Source: an uncultured Pelagibacteraceae bacterium (GTDB taxonomy: Bacteria; Pseudomonadota; Alphaproteobacteria; Pelagibacterales; Pelagibacteraceae). Taken from it: a DNA stretch of 36,571 nt. The stretch lies in the NCBI GenBank assembly GCA_902624075.1, contig CACNWC010000010.1:1-36571 (forward strand), given 5' to 3'. Positions 1-8,800 of the stretch are shown here, one piece after another; within the stretch, counting starts at the first letter, position 1; each line of letters starts with the position of its first letter. Below the pieces are notes generated by a model. The model was not told the DNA's origin, did not search any database, and saw only the letters and a list, made by a program, of their open reading frames with translations. The position numbers and the translations under genes are program-made.

Positions 1-118
1 TTTTAGCAATTTCAGTTTTAGCCTTATATTTCAAACGATACAGTTCTTCATTTGTCATCGCAAAAGAAATACTTTTTGTAAAAAATAAAATTAATATTAT
101 ATAAAAATATTTTTTCAT
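1..118 (-). CDS. Secreted or lipid-anchored protein, N-terminal fragment (partial)
   Basis: A minus-strand reading frame starts at ATG 118-116 and runs off the left edge, so only about 39 residues are visible. It begins MKKYFYIILILFFTKSISFA, a classic signal peptide with a KK n-region, a hydrophobic core and an SFA cleavage-type end. A charged stretch, TNEELYRLKYKAKTEIAK, follows and looks helical or coiled-coil. The start overlaps the stop of the upstream oxidoreductase as ATGA, so the two are probably translated from one mRNA. The product is likely periplasmic. Function cannot be told from this fragment. Confidence 0.7.
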   Translation of the reverse strand, partial: MKKYFYIILILFFTKSISFAMTNEELYRLKYKAKTEIAK

Positions 119-1425
119 ATTTCTGATCTTGCTCTTATTCTTTCATAAATTAATCTTAATTGAACACCTGTGCTTAAAAAAGGCTCAGGTGGTAACCAAG
201 TTGGTTTTTTTTTTGACTCAATAGTTGATATTTCATTACTATTTTCACCACTAGCTTTAATTGCGATTTGTTCACCAAATAAAGTTCCCACTCCAATTCC
301 AGAACCATTATAACATCCTGCTACAAAAATATTTTTATCTATTTTTTCAAAAATTTGAGAACTATTTCTTGTTCTTGAAACTATACCTGACCAAGAAGAT
401 TGGATGATATCATCAGCCAATTGAGGAAATCTTTTTTTTATACCTTCTTTTTGCTTAAGAGATCTTTTTTCTAAATCAGTTTGTGACATCTTAGAAGGAT
501 TGTGTACTTCTGCTGTATTTCTAATCAAAATTCTTCTATCCTTAGTCATTCTAATCGTGGCGCCCATCGGTCTCACTGGCAAAACTCCCCATTGTTTTGG
601 TTCACCTATAGATTTAAATTCTTGATCAGTTAAAGATCTTGTCATACTTGCTGTAAGTGTAATTGGGAAATTATAATTTGATTTTACTCCTAAAGATTTT
701 AAAAATGCATTTGTAGCAAAGATAATCTTTTTTGTCTTAATAATATATCCATTCTTAAAATAACATGAGATGGTGTTATTATCTTTTTCCCATTTATTCA
801 AAAATGAATTTTCAAATAATAGAACATTACTTGGTAAGGCATCTATCATCGCTCTGGCTAACTTCCCAGGATGTAATAAAATTCCACCTTTTGTATAAAG
901 ACCAGTGTTATAAAAACTTGTGCCCAATTTTTTTGTTAATTCTTTTTGATCTAATATCATATGTTCATAATCTAATTTAGATAATGTTTCTGAAAAATTT
1001 TTTAGTGTTCTTATGTCCTCTTTTTTAGATGAAGCAAAATACTTTCCTGATTCACTCCAATCACAATCAACTTGATATTCTTTTACGAATTTTCTTATTA
1101 CTTTAATTCCTAGTTCATAAATATCTGCCTTTTTTTTATAATTTTCTAATTCTTTATTTGATGTAAATCCATCATTGAGAGTTGTGTCGACTAAATATCC
1201 TGAGTTTCTTCCGCTCGCACCCTCGCCAGCCATTTGAGCATCTACTAAAATTATTTTTTGATCAGGGTGTAGTTGACCTAATTTTCTTGCAGCAGATAAC
1301 CCTGTGTAACCCGCACCTACAACTAAATAATCACAATTTATATCTTTATCTATTGATTGGATCTTGTTTCTTTGTGGTAAATCATTAATCCAACTACAAT
1401 TATTATCATTTACAATCTTTTCCAT
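115..1425 (-). CDS. FAD-dependent oxidoreductase, DAO family (PuuB/OrdL-like)
   Basis: This 436-aa protein has the dinucleotide-binding signature VVGAGYTGLSAAR at about residues 35-47. The segment GEGASGRNSGYL at about 67-78 is typical of the D-amino-acid oxidase/glycine oxidase superfamily, and the C-terminal FAD motif FVAGCYNGSGIGVGTLFG is present. Length and motifs fit the PuuB/OrdL branch, which oxidises gamma-glutamylputrescine or other N-substituted amines to an aldehyde with H2O2 release. No signal peptide is visible, so it is cytoplasmic. It is divergent from the SGNH hydrolase and shares ATGA with the downstream secreted protein. The substrate cannot be assigned because no glutamylpolyamine synthetase lies in view. 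Confidence 0.8.
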   Translation of the reverse strand: MEKIVNDNNCSWINDLPQRNKIQSIDKDINCDYLVVGAGYTGLSAARKLGQLHPDQKIILVDAQMAGEGASGRNSGYLVDTTLNDGFTSNKELENYKKKADIYELGIKVIRKFVKEYQVDCDWSESGKYFASSKKEDIRTLKNFSETLSKLDYEHMILDQKELTKKLGTSFYNTGLYTKGGILLHPGKLARAMIDALPSNVLLFENSFLNKWEKDNNTISCYFKNGYIIKTKKIIFATNAFLKSLGVKSNYNFPITLTASMTRSLTDQEFKSIGEPKQWGVLPVRPMGATIRMTKDRRILIRNTAEVHNPSKMSQTDLEKRSLKQKEGIKKRFPQLADDIIQSSWSGIVSRTRNSSQIFEKIDKNIFVAGCYNGSGIGVGTLFGEQIAIKASGENSNEISTIESKKKPTWLPPEPFLSTGVQLRLIYERIRARSEI

Positions 1426-1460
1426 TAAATATATTAACTCAAATTTCCTGATATTTTATA

Positions 1461-2570
1461 ATGAAAAAAATAAAAAATATATTTATAATTTCATTCATTT
1501 TACTTTCATTAGATTTCTTATCTTCACATTTCTTTTTTAAAAAAATGGAATTTTGGAAATATGACAAATTAGTAAATCATTTCTGGAGAATCCCATCAGA
1601 AATTTATCATCATGACATTATGCCAAACATTGATGTTTTAGAGCCATGGGGTTTTAAAATGAAGAAAAGATTAATAACTAACTCACTAGGATTTAGAGAT
1701 TTCTCTAATAAAAAAGTTCAAAAGATATCAAAAAAAAAGAGAATTTTATTAATCGGTGACTCGGCAATAGAGGGTGCTGGTTATGATTATAAATTTACAA
1801 TAGGAGGGTTGCTTCAAAATAAATTTTCTGAAACTCATGAAATTTTAAATAGTGCTGTCGGATCTTATTCTCCTAGTATTTATTATAAAAAAATTAATCA
1901 TTTCATTAATCTTGGATATAAATTTGATAAAGCCATAATTTTTTTAGATCCCTCAGATATTATTGATGAATTGTTTATTGAATGGGATGATGATGAAAAT
2001 ATAAAAATTAACAAGGACAATGTTAAAAAAGAAACATTTTCAGATTTTTTAGTTAACAATTTTCTAATTTTTAGGACTATGTTAAGAATCTCGGATGGTA
2101 CTGAAAATTTAAAGAATTTTTTAAAGTTGAGATACAAAGCCTCCAAAAAATATAAAAAAAGCTTTTTCAAAACAACAAATGAGGATATTTTTTTTTATAG
2201 GATGACGCACGTAGACAGATCTGCTTGGACATTTGATAAAGAAATATTTAAAAATTTTGAAGATGGATTAAGAAAATCAGAGAAATATTTAGATAAGTTG
2301 ATTAATCTTTTAAGAAATAACGATATAGAAATTGACTTCGTATTATATCCTCATCCATCTCAAATAGTTTACGAAGACATTCATCATAAACCATATTGGG
2401 AAAAATGGGCTAAACAAAATGATATTAATTTAATATCTTTGTACAAGGATTTTGATGGAAAAAATAAACGGGAGATAACATTAGAAACATTTATATTTGG
2501 AGACCTTCATTGGAATAAAAAAGGTACCGAGTTAGTTTTTAATAGTCTAATCAAACAGATAAATTTTTAA
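1461..2570 (+). CDS. Membrane-anchored SGNH/GDSL-type hydrolase
   Basis: The 369-aa protein starts with a lysine-flanked hydrophobic segment (about residues 4-25), a signal anchor. SGNH block I is visible as LLIGDSAIEGAGYD with the nucleophile serine at residue 101. The C-terminal block V appears as FGDLHWNKKGTELVF with Asp348 and His350, completing a Ser-Asp-His triad. The NSAVGSYSP segment around residue 134 may supply block II glycine. Members of this superfamily cleave or transfer acyl esters, often acetyl groups on glycans. It converges on the carbamoyltransferase cassette (stop-to-stop gap of 5 bases), so a role in modifying the same surface or small-molecule product is plausible. Substrate unknown. 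Confidence 0.7.
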   Translation: MKKIKNIFIISFILLSLDFLSSHFFFKKMEFWKYDKLVNHFWRIPSEIYHHDIMPNIDVLEPWGFKMKKRLITNSLGFRDFSNKKVQKISKKKRILLIGDSAIEGAGYDYKFTIGGLLQNKFSETHEILNSAVGSYSPSIYYKKINHFINLGYKFDKAIIFLDPSDIIDELFIEWDDDENIKINKDNVKKETFSDFLVNNFLIFRTMLRISDGTENLKNFLKLRYKASKKYKKSFFKTTNEDIFFYRMTHVDRSAWTFDKEIFKNFEDGLRKSEKYLDKLINLLRNNDIEIDFVLYPHPSQIVYEDIHHKPYWEKWAKQNDINLISLYKDFDGKNKREITLETFIFGDLHWNKKGTELVFNSLIKQINF

Positions 2571-2575
2571 TTATT

Positions 2576-3502
2576 TTATTGAATAAACTTTAAAATATTC
2601 TCCCTATTATGCTTTTCACTAAATTTCCATAATTGTGAATCTAAGTAAAAATGTAACATTTGACCTGTTATAGGTATAAAAATAAGATTTTTTAAAAAAT
2701 CAGAGTCATTTTTTCCAAATATAGATAAAACTGACATTACTATTGAGTAAAAAATAATTATGAACAAAAATCTCATAAGATAATTATTATTTTTATTATT
2801 TTCATCAATTTCACTTCTTTGCCTGATTACTTTTGTAGTTAAAAATAGATATTGAGAATAATGCATTGTAACACCCATTATTATCGCGTGGACTGGATTT
2901 TGAACAAAACAAACTGGATAAAAAATTAGAATTCCAGTTACTAAGGTTAAAAAATTTTCCGAAAACCCAAATTTACGTAATTGAATGATAAATGTGAATG
3001 CTAAAGTTAAAATTACGAAAATATTTAAAATAATCAAATGATTTTCATTAATTAAAGGCATATAAAATCTAAAAAAAGCTATAACAAAAAAAATAAAATT
3101 AAATAAATATATTAAATTAGAATAATTTTTTTTTTCTATCGGATCATTTGTGTAAAGATTCATAATACCAAAACTTTGTCTGGTTACGTGATAGACATTA
3201 GCGGCAAAAAAAATTAATAAAAACAAATTTTTAAAATAAAAAAAACCAATTATACAAAAAATTGTTAATAAAATTGGAATGTAAATTAAATTTATTTTTT
3301 TTTCTTTTATATAACTATAATTAACTTTGTTTAAGAAAAAAGGCCAAGTGGCACCAAAATGTGTTTCAGCTAATAGTAATATTGTAATAAAAATTAGATG
3401 TGTCTCAAAACTTGGAAAGGTATATAAAACAAATATATACGTTAATGGAAATAAAATGGGAAATTTTACTAATAATACTTCTTTATTAAAAAATATATTC
3501 AT
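2576..3502 (-). CDS. Polytopic membrane protein of unknown function with conserved-looking histidines
   Basis: This 308-aa protein is almost entirely hydrophobic, with about eight or nine membrane segments. Polar islands carry histidines and charged residues inside or next to them: LLAETHFGATWPFF (about 42-55), NVYHVTRQSFGIM (about 102-114), GVTMHYSQYLFL (about 211-222) and GQMLHFYLDSQLWKFSEKH near the C-terminus. The spacing suggests a buried metal or catalytic site as in membrane oxygenases, desaturases or acyltransferases, but I cannot place it in a named family. Its ATG overlaps the carbamoyltransferase stop (TAATG), so it is translationally coupled and probably acts in the same pathway. 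Confidence 0.65.
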   Translation of the reverse strand: MNIFFNKEVLLVKFPILFPLTYIFVLYTFPSFETHLIFITILLLAETHFGATWPFFLNKVNYSYIKEKKINLIYIPILLTIFCIIGFFYFKNLFLLIFFAANVYHVTRQSFGIMNLYTNDPIEKKNYSNLIYLFNFIFFVIAFFRFYMPLINENHLIILNIFVILTLAFTFIIQLRKFGFSENFLTLVTGILIFYPVCFVQNPVHAIIMGVTMHYSQYLFLTTKVIRQRSEIDENNKNNNYLMRFLFIIIFYSIVMSVLSIFGKNDSDFLKNLIFIPITGQMLHFYLDSQLWKFSEKHNRENILKFIQ

Positions 3503-5340
3503 TAATCTAATTCAAATTTATTTATATAATCTGTTTTTAAATTATTATCTTGATCCACTTTTCTCAAATAAAAATTACCAACAACTAAAGTATCCAAATC
3601 TGTACCCATAAAACATCTAAAAGCATCTTCAGGAGAGTTTACAATAGGCTCACCTCTAATATTAAATGAAGTATTGACTAGAATTGGACAATTAGTTTTT
3701 TCTTTAAACTTTGATATCAAATTATAATATTTTTCGTTAGTTTCTCTTGTGACTGTTTGAATTCTTGCTGAATAATCGACATGTGTAACAGCTGGAATCT
3801 CAGACCTTTTTATATTCAGCAAATCTATTCCAAATAATTTTTTTTGTTCTTCATTTAATTCTATAATTTTCTCTTTTTTTACATCTGCAACCAAAAGCAT
3901 ATAGGGACTTTCCGTGTTTAGCTCAAACCAATCATTAACATCTTCTCTTAAAACTGATGGAGCGAAGGGTCTAAAACTTTCTCTAAACTTGACTTTTAAG
4001 TTTAAATTTTTTTGCATATTTTCAGATCTTGGATCACCAAGAATTGATCTATTGCCTAAAGCTCTTGGACCAAATTCCATCCTACCTTGAAACCATCCAA
4101 TTGCTTTGCCCTCGGTAATATCATTAACTGTTTTTTCTAGTAGTGTGTCATCATTAATTTTTTGATATTTTGCACCTATTTCATCAAATTTAATTTTTAT
4201 ATCTTCATTGCTATATTCGCTACCTAAATAAGATCCTTGCATATTATCCAAGTTAATTTCTTTTCTTATTTTTCCAAGATCAATGTGCCAATAAGCCAAA
4301 GCAGCACCTAAAGAACCTCCAGCATCACCTGCAGCAGGTTGGATCCAAATATTATCAAATATTTTTTGTTTTAAAATCTTTCCATTTGCCACACAATTTA
4401 AAGCTACACCACCCGCCAAACACAAATTTTTTATTTGATATTCATCTCTAAGAGATTTTGCTAACATCAACATAACTTTTTCAGTCACGTGTTGTATCGA
4501 TGAAGCAATATCCATATGAAATTGAGTAATTTGTTCTTTATCTGGGTTTCTACGTTTTGCTCCAAATAATAAATTAAATTTATCATTGGTCATGGTTAAC
4601 CCAGTAGAATAATTGAAATATTTTTGATTTAAAATAAAGGTACCATCATCTTTTAAATCAATTAAATCTTTAAGTATTATATCCACATATTTAGGTTTTC
4701 CATATGGTGCTAGTCCCATAAGTTTATATTCTCCACTATTGACCTTAAAACCAGTATAATAAGTGAAAGCAGAATACAATAAGCCTAATGAATGTGGAAA
4801 ATGTAATTCTTTTTTTATTTCTATTTTATTTTCCCTGCATACTGCTACTGTTGTAGTAGCCCATTCCCCTACTCCATCAGCTGTTAGCACTATAGCTTCA
4901 TTAAAAGGTGATGGATAAAATGCACTTGCAGCATGGCTTAAATGATGCTCTGAAAATAATATTTTTTTCTCATCTTTAAAATTTTTGTCATGTTTTTTCA
5001 AAAAATCTAGAATCATTTTCTTTTGAAATAATTTTTCTTTTAACCATATAGGCATAGCTTTTGAAAAAGATTGAAAACCTCTGGGCGCAAAAGCAACATA
5101 GGTTTCTAACAATCTCTCAAATTTTAAAAAAGGTTTTTCATAAAATACGATATGATTTACATCTGATAATTTTATTTTTGCATGACTAAGTACGAATTCA
5201 ATAGCATTATATGGATAATTCGAGTCATGTTTTTTTCTTGTAAATCTTTCCTCTTGAGCGGCAGATAATATTTGACCATCTTTAATTAGTGCTGCGGCAC
5301 TATCGTGATAAAAAGCTGATATACCCAAAACATAAGACAT
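3502..5340 (-). CDS. Carbamoyltransferase, NodU/CmcH/SxtI family
   Basis: At 612 aa the protein has the full two-domain architecture of O-carbamoyltransferases. The N-terminal Kae1-like ASKHA domain begins YVLGISAFYHDSAAALIKDG and carries the metal-binding motif SEHHLSHAASAFYPSPF near residues 129-145, plus ADGVGEWATT. The C-terminal YrdC-like domain includes FQGRMEFGPRALGNRSILGDPR and ends with CPILVNTSFNIRGEPIVNSPEDA. These enzymes use carbamoyl phosphate and ATP to carbamoylate a hydroxyl on a sugar, antibiotic or alkaloid. It lies in a minus-strand run with an SxtJ-like protein and two SxtK-like peptides, the partners typical of the SxtI branch. The acceptor molecule is unknown; a cell-surface glycan or secreted metabolite is possible. 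Confidence 0.92.
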   Translation of the reverse strand: MSYVLGISAFYHDSAAALIKDGQILSAAQEERFTRKKHDSNYPYNAIEFVLSHAKIKLSDVNHIVFYEKPFLKFERLLETYVAFAPRGFQSFSKAMPIWLKEKLFQKKMILDFLKKHDKNFKDEKKILFSEHHLSHAASAFYPSPFNEAIVLTADGVGEWATTTVAVCRENKIEIKKELHFPHSLGLLYSAFTYYTGFKVNSGEYKLMGLAPYGKPKYVDIILKDLIDLKDDGTFILNQKYFNYSTGLTMTNDKFNLLFGAKRRNPDKEQITQFHMDIASSIQHVTEKVMLMLAKSLRDEYQIKNLCLAGGVALNCVANGKILKQKIFDNIWIQPAAGDAGGSLGAALAYWHIDLGKIRKEINLDNMQGSYLGSEYSNEDIKIKFDEIGAKYQKINDDTLLEKTVNDITEGKAIGWFQGRMEFGPRALGNRSILGDPRSENMQKNLNLKVKFRESFRPFAPSVLREDVNDWFELNTESPYMLLVADVKKEKIIELNEEQKKLFGIDLLNIKRSEIPAVTHVDYSARIQTVTRETNEKYYNLISKFKEKTNCPILVNTSFNIRGEPIVNSPEDAFRCFMGTDLDTLVVGNFYLRKVDQDNNLKTDYINKFELD

Positions 5341-5341
5341 T

Positions 5342-5491
5342 TTAAAATATTGTATATACGAAAGGAGCTACAGCGGTTCCTTGTGTAATAACAAATAATC
5401 CACCAAATATTAGTAGCGCTAATAAAATTGGTATTAACCAAAATTTTTTTCTTACTAATATAAATTTGTATATTTCTTTTAAAAAACTCAT
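5342..5491 (-). CDS. SxtK-like (DUF5989) small membrane protein, copy A
   Basis: A 49-residue frame (ATG 5491-5489, TAA 5344-5342) sits one base before the carbamoyltransferase start. It begins MSFLKEIYKFILVRKKFW, has one transmembrane helix (about residues 18-36) with a GG pair, and ends QGTAVAPFVYTIF. The pattern of amphipathic basic N-terminus, one helix and a QG-AVAPF-Y tail matches, from memory, the SxtK/DUF5989 peptides found beside SxtI-type carbamoyltransferases. It is about 55% identical to copy B at 6433-6585. It may anchor the cytoplasmic carbamoyltransferase at the membrane; that role is inference from gene linkage. Confidence 0.8.
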   Translation of the reverse strand: MSFLKEIYKFILVRKKFWLIPILLALLIFGGLFVITQGTAVAPFVYTIF

Positions 5492-5527
5492 ACTGATTAA
5501 TTATAATAAATATTTTTTATATCAAGT

Positions 5528-6427
5528 TCATTCTTTTTTTCCAATTAATACAAATAATCCTCCATCTGAACCTAATGAATTAAAAATCATTGAAAATTGA
5601 TTAAATATTCTTGTTAAATATGTTCCTCTGGATTTCAAAGTAAATATATCTTTATAATCATAATCAAAATCTGAAGATGGAATAGAACTAATAAATTTTA
5701 TATTATTTTTTTTGAACCATTCAAGAACTTCATCAATTGTATGTAAGCTTTCAATTGGGTGTATATATTGATCTCTTATCCAGGCGTTTTTTTCATCTTC
5801 ATCAAGTTTTAAATTTCTTAAAGTTGGATCAATTATTTCTAAGATTTTTTTTCCAAAAAGTTTATATATATATCTTCTAAAGATTGTTCTAAATCTTCCA
5901 ATTTTATTGTACAAACCTATCAATATATATCCCTCTTTTTTTAAAGATCTTGTTAAAATTTCAAAAGCACCGTAAGGGTCTTTTGTATGATGAAGTACTC
6001 CGTTACTCCAAACAAAATCAAAATATTCATTTGCTAAAACATCATCAAAAATGTCTGCATTTATAAAATTTATATTTGAAATATTATTTTTATCAGTAAA
6101 GTCTTTTGCTAATTTTAATGAGTCTAAAGTAGGGTCCAATGCCACAACTTTATTATTTGATCCAATAGAAAAATAAATAGAAAGCTGACCAGTACCACAA
6201 CCTACCTCTAAAATATTTTTTTTATGACCAATAAAATTTTTAAACTGAGCTGCAAGGAAATTTTTATCTCCTTTAGCTAATATTGTTTGTTTGTTATCGT
6301 TTTCTTTATAATTGGGAAAAGGCGTTTTTTTGTAGAATTCTACAACTTTTTTAGTTTCATTATCTTTAATTTCAAAAGTTAAAATTCCATTTGAAAGTTT
6401 TAGCTCTTTTTTTAAAAAATTTTCCAC
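5528..6427 (-). CDS. Class I SAM-dependent methyltransferase
   Basis: The 299-aa protein carries SAM-binding motif I as ILEVGCGTGQLSIYF (about residues 72-86), motif II acidic residue in VVALDPTLDSL, and the motif IV region FDFVWSNGVLHHTKDP typical of Methyltransf_11/25 proteins. Start is GTG at 6427, five bases after the upstream SxtK-like stop. The N-terminal segment (FYKKTPFPNYKENDNK) is a short cap seen in several sugar or lipid methyltransferases. It lies between two SxtK-like genes in the carbamoyltransferase run, so it probably methylates the same product. Whether it acts on O, N or C cannot be decided. Confidence 0.82.
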   Translation of the reverse strand: MENFLKKELKLSNGILTFEIKDNETKKVVEFYKKTPFPNYKENDNKQTILAKGDKNFLAAQFKNFIGHKKNILEVGCGTGQLSIYFSIGSNNKVVALDPTLDSLKLAKDFTDKNNISNINFINADIFDDVLANEYFDFVWSNGVLHHTKDPYGAFEILTRSLKKEGYILIGLYNKIGRFRTIFRRYIYKLFGKKILEIIDPTLRNLKLDEDEKNAWIRDQYIHPIESLHTIDEVLEWFKKNNIKFISSIPSSDFDYDYKDIFTLKSRGTYLTRIFNQFSMIFNSLGSDGGLFVLIGKKE

Positions 6428-6432
6428 TAAAA

Positions 6433-6585
6433 TTAAAATAATGCGTATATAAAAGGTGCTACAGCAGAACCTTGACTTAAAACAATAAGTCCACCAAAAG
6501 AAACTAGAACTATAATTATGGGTAATAACCAGTATTTTTTTCTAATTTTTAAAAAATTCCAAAATTCTTTAATAAAGCTAATCAT
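6433..6585 (-). CDS. SxtK-like (DUF5989) small membrane protein, copy B
   Basis: A 50-residue frame starts at ATG 6585-6583, which overlaps the stop of the SxtJ-like gene (TAATG), and ends at TAA 6435-6433. It begins MISFIKEFWNFLKIRKKYW, has one membrane helix with the same GG pair, and ends QGSAVAPFIYALF. Aligned to copy A, 27 of 49 positions are identical, including RKK-W, the FGGL core and the QG-AVAPF-Y-F tail. It looks like an old tandem duplicate with the methyltransferase lying between the copies. It is coupled both to the SxtJ-like gene and, with a 5-base gap, to the methyltransferase. Confidence 0.8.
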   Translation of the reverse strand: MISFIKEFWNFLKIRKKYWLLPIIIVLVSFGGLIVLSQGSAVAPFIYALF

Positions 6586-6968
6586 TAAAATTGATTTCTC
6601 ATATCCGACTTAAATTTATCTCTTTTTATCCAATAAGATTTAGAGTCTTTTTTTTTTAAATTTAGTAGATCTTTTTTAAATGCTCTCATTATAAGGCCTG
6701 TTGGTGTAACAACTATAAAGAAAACTAATCCCATAATTATTGGTGATATAAACTTGCCAAGAAACATTCCAAATTTAAACCACAGTCTATTCAGTGGTGT
6801 TAAAACTCTTGAATTAATAAGACCTAAAACTAAAAATAATAGAGAAACTATAAGTGACCAGACACGAAGATTTCCATCAAAAAAAAGTGGATAAACAGAT
6901 ATAACCAAAAAAACAATAAAAAATACTATTCCAAAACTTTTATTTGAACCTATCTTAATATCATTCAT
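6585..6968 (-). CDS. SxtJ-family membrane protein
   Basis: This 127-aa protein has two helices at the N-terminus (about residues 11-50), a polar linker with NSRVLTPLNRLWFKFG, and two closely spaced C-terminal helices followed by a basic tail that includes KKDSKSYWIKRD. This arrangement matches what I recall of SxtJ proteins, small membrane proteins encoded next to SxtI-type carbamoyltransferases in saxitoxin and other clusters; their function is unknown. The gene begins four bases after the xsc stop and overlaps the SxtK-like copy B. A membrane platform for the carbamoyl and methyl transferases is a reasonable guess. Confidence 0.75.
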   Translation of the reverse strand: MNDIKIGSNKSFGIVFFIVFLVISVYPLFFDGNLRVWSLIVSLLFLVLGLINSRVLTPLNRLWFKFGMFLGKFISPIIMGLVFFIVVTPTGLIMRAFKKDLLNLKKKDSKSYWIKRDKFKSDMRNQF

Positions 6969-6972
6969 TTGA

Positions 6973-8751
6973 TCAAATTGATTTTTGAGGTTTCATGTCA
7001 GCTTTATTTATACCTGCAACTCTAACAGGTTTTTTCATAGCATCTCTTCTAAAAGGTTCACCAAGTTCTTGGTTAAGTATAACCTCTATAAAAGTCGTAA
7101 TTCCTTTTTTCTGATCCTCACATGATTTTTCTATTGCTCTTGTAGTTTCTTCCATTGTTCTTACTTTAACACCTTTTAATCCACAAGCATCAGCAACTTT
7201 AGCATAACTTAATTCTGGGTCTAGCTCTGTACCTACAAAGTTATTATCAAACCATAATGTAGTATTTCTTTTTTCTGCTCCCCATTGATAATTTCTAAAT
7301 ATAACCATTGTAATTGCAGGCCACTCCTCTCTCGCACAAGAGCTCATTTCATTCATACTTATTCCAAAAGCACCATCTCCCGCAAAACCAATTACAGGTG
7401 TATCAGGACATCCAATTTTAGCACCTAGTATTGATGGAAAACCGTAACCACATGGTCCAAATAAACCTGGAGCTAAATATTTTCTTGGCTTTTCAAATGT
7501 AGGGTAAGCATTTCCAATTGCACAATTGTTCCCAATATCACTTGAAATAATTACATCTTCGGGCATCCCAGCTTGGATTGCTCTCCATGCTTGTCTTGGA
7601 GACATTCTATCTTTGTCTCTTTCCCTTGCTTCTTTGTTCCAAACAGTGCCTTCATCATCATCTTCATGATCTAGACTTGATAATTTTTGTAACCACGCCG
7701 ATTTTGTTTGATGAATTAAATCTTTTCTTTTTTGTCTGTCAGTATCTCCTGCATTAGAAGATAATTTGTCAATTATCTGTTGAGCTACTAATTTTGCATC
7801 ACCACTTATTCCAACGGTTACTTTTTTAGTTAAACCAATTCTATCTGGATTAATATCGACTTGAATAATATTTGCTTTTTTTGGCCAATAATCAATTCCA
7901 TATCCTGGAAGTGTTGAAAAAGGATTTAATCTTGTTCCTAAAGCTAGAACTACATCTGCTTTTGAAATTAATTCCATCGCTGCTTTTGATCCATTGTATC
8001 CTAATGGTCCAACTGCTAAAGGATGGCTACCTGGAAAACTATCATTATGTTGATAACCAGAACAAACTGGAGAGTCTAATTTTTCAGCAAGTTTTTTTGT
8101 TTCTTCTATTGCTCCACCAATTACTACACCTGCTCCAGATAAAATTACCGGAAACTTTGCTTTAGATAATAATTCAGCTGCTTTAGAAATTGCATCAGCA
8201 CCTCCACCTTGTCTTTCTAGTCTTACAATAGGTGGCAACTCGATATCAACCACTTGAGTCCAATAATCTCTTGGAACATTTATTTGTGCTGGAGCAGAGC
8301 CTCTAATCGCTTTTTCAATTACTCTATTCAAAACTTCTGCCATTCTTGATGGATCTCTTACCTCTTCTTGATAACAAACCATATCTTTAAATAAATTCAT
8401 TTGTTCTACTTCCTGAAAACCACCTTGTCCCATAGTTTTATTTGCTGCTTGTGGTGTTACTAATAACAAAGGAGTATGATTCCAATAAGCTGTTTTTATT
8501 GGAGTTACCAATCCAGTAATTCCCGGTCCATTTTGAGCAATAACCATAGACATTTTTCCTGTTGCTCTTGTGTAGCCATCAGCAATTAAGCCTCCATTAG
8601 TTTCATGAGCAACATCCCAGAATTTAATTCCTGCATCTGGGAAAATATCAGATATAGGCATGAAAGCAGATCCTATAATTCCAAACGCGTGCTCAATACC
8701 ATGCATTTGTAAAACTTTTACAAAAGCTTCCTCTGTTGTCATTTTTGTCAT
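6973..8751 (-). CDS. xsc: Sulfoacetaldehyde acetyltransferase (ThDP-dependent)
   Basis: Xsc converts sulfoacetaldehyde and phosphate to acetyl phosphate and sulfite, the key desulfonation step for taurine and related C2 sulfonates. The 592-aa length is right for the family. The N-terminus MTTEEAFVKVLQMHGIEHAF and the segments WNHTPLLLVTPQAANKT, GQGGFQEVEQMNLF and YQEEVRDPSRMAEV are strongly Xsc-like. The C-terminal ThDP-Mg motif is VIGFAGDGAFGISMNE, and the C-terminus keeps LGEPFRRDAMKKPVRVAGI. Start ATG 8751 follows an AAAGG Shine-Dalgarno about nine bases upstream. It is divergent from suyAB, consistent with shared control of sulfonate use. No taurine transaminase or taurine transporter is visible, so sulfoacetaldehyde must come from genes elsewhere. 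Confidence 0.95.
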   Translation of the reverse strand: MTKMTTEEAFVKVLQMHGIEHAFGIIGSAFMPISDIFPDAGIKFWDVAHETNGGLIADGYTRATGKMSMVIAQNGPGITGLVTPIKTAYWNHTPLLLVTPQAANKTMGQGGFQEVEQMNLFKDMVCYQEEVRDPSRMAEVLNRVIEKAIRGSAPAQINVPRDYWTQVVDIELPPIVRLERQGGGADAISKAAELLSKAKFPVILSGAGVVIGGAIEETKKLAEKLDSPVCSGYQHNDSFPGSHPLAVGPLGYNGSKAAMELISKADVVLALGTRLNPFSTLPGYGIDYWPKKANIIQVDINPDRIGLTKKVTVGISGDAKLVAQQIIDKLSSNAGDTDRQKRKDLIHQTKSAWLQKLSSLDHEDDDEGTVWNKEARERDKDRMSPRQAWRAIQAGMPEDVIISSDIGNNCAIGNAYPTFEKPRKYLAPGLFGPCGYGFPSILGAKIGCPDTPVIGFAGDGAFGISMNEMSSCAREEWPAITMVIFRNYQWGAEKRNTTLWFDNNFVGTELDPELSYAKVADACGLKGVKVRTMEETTRAIEKSCEDQKKGITTFIEVILNQELGEPFRRDAMKKPVRVAGINKADMKPQKSI

Positions 8752-8800
8752 TCGTAAAACCTTTCTATATCAATAATGAATAGTCTTTTTTAAAAATTAA

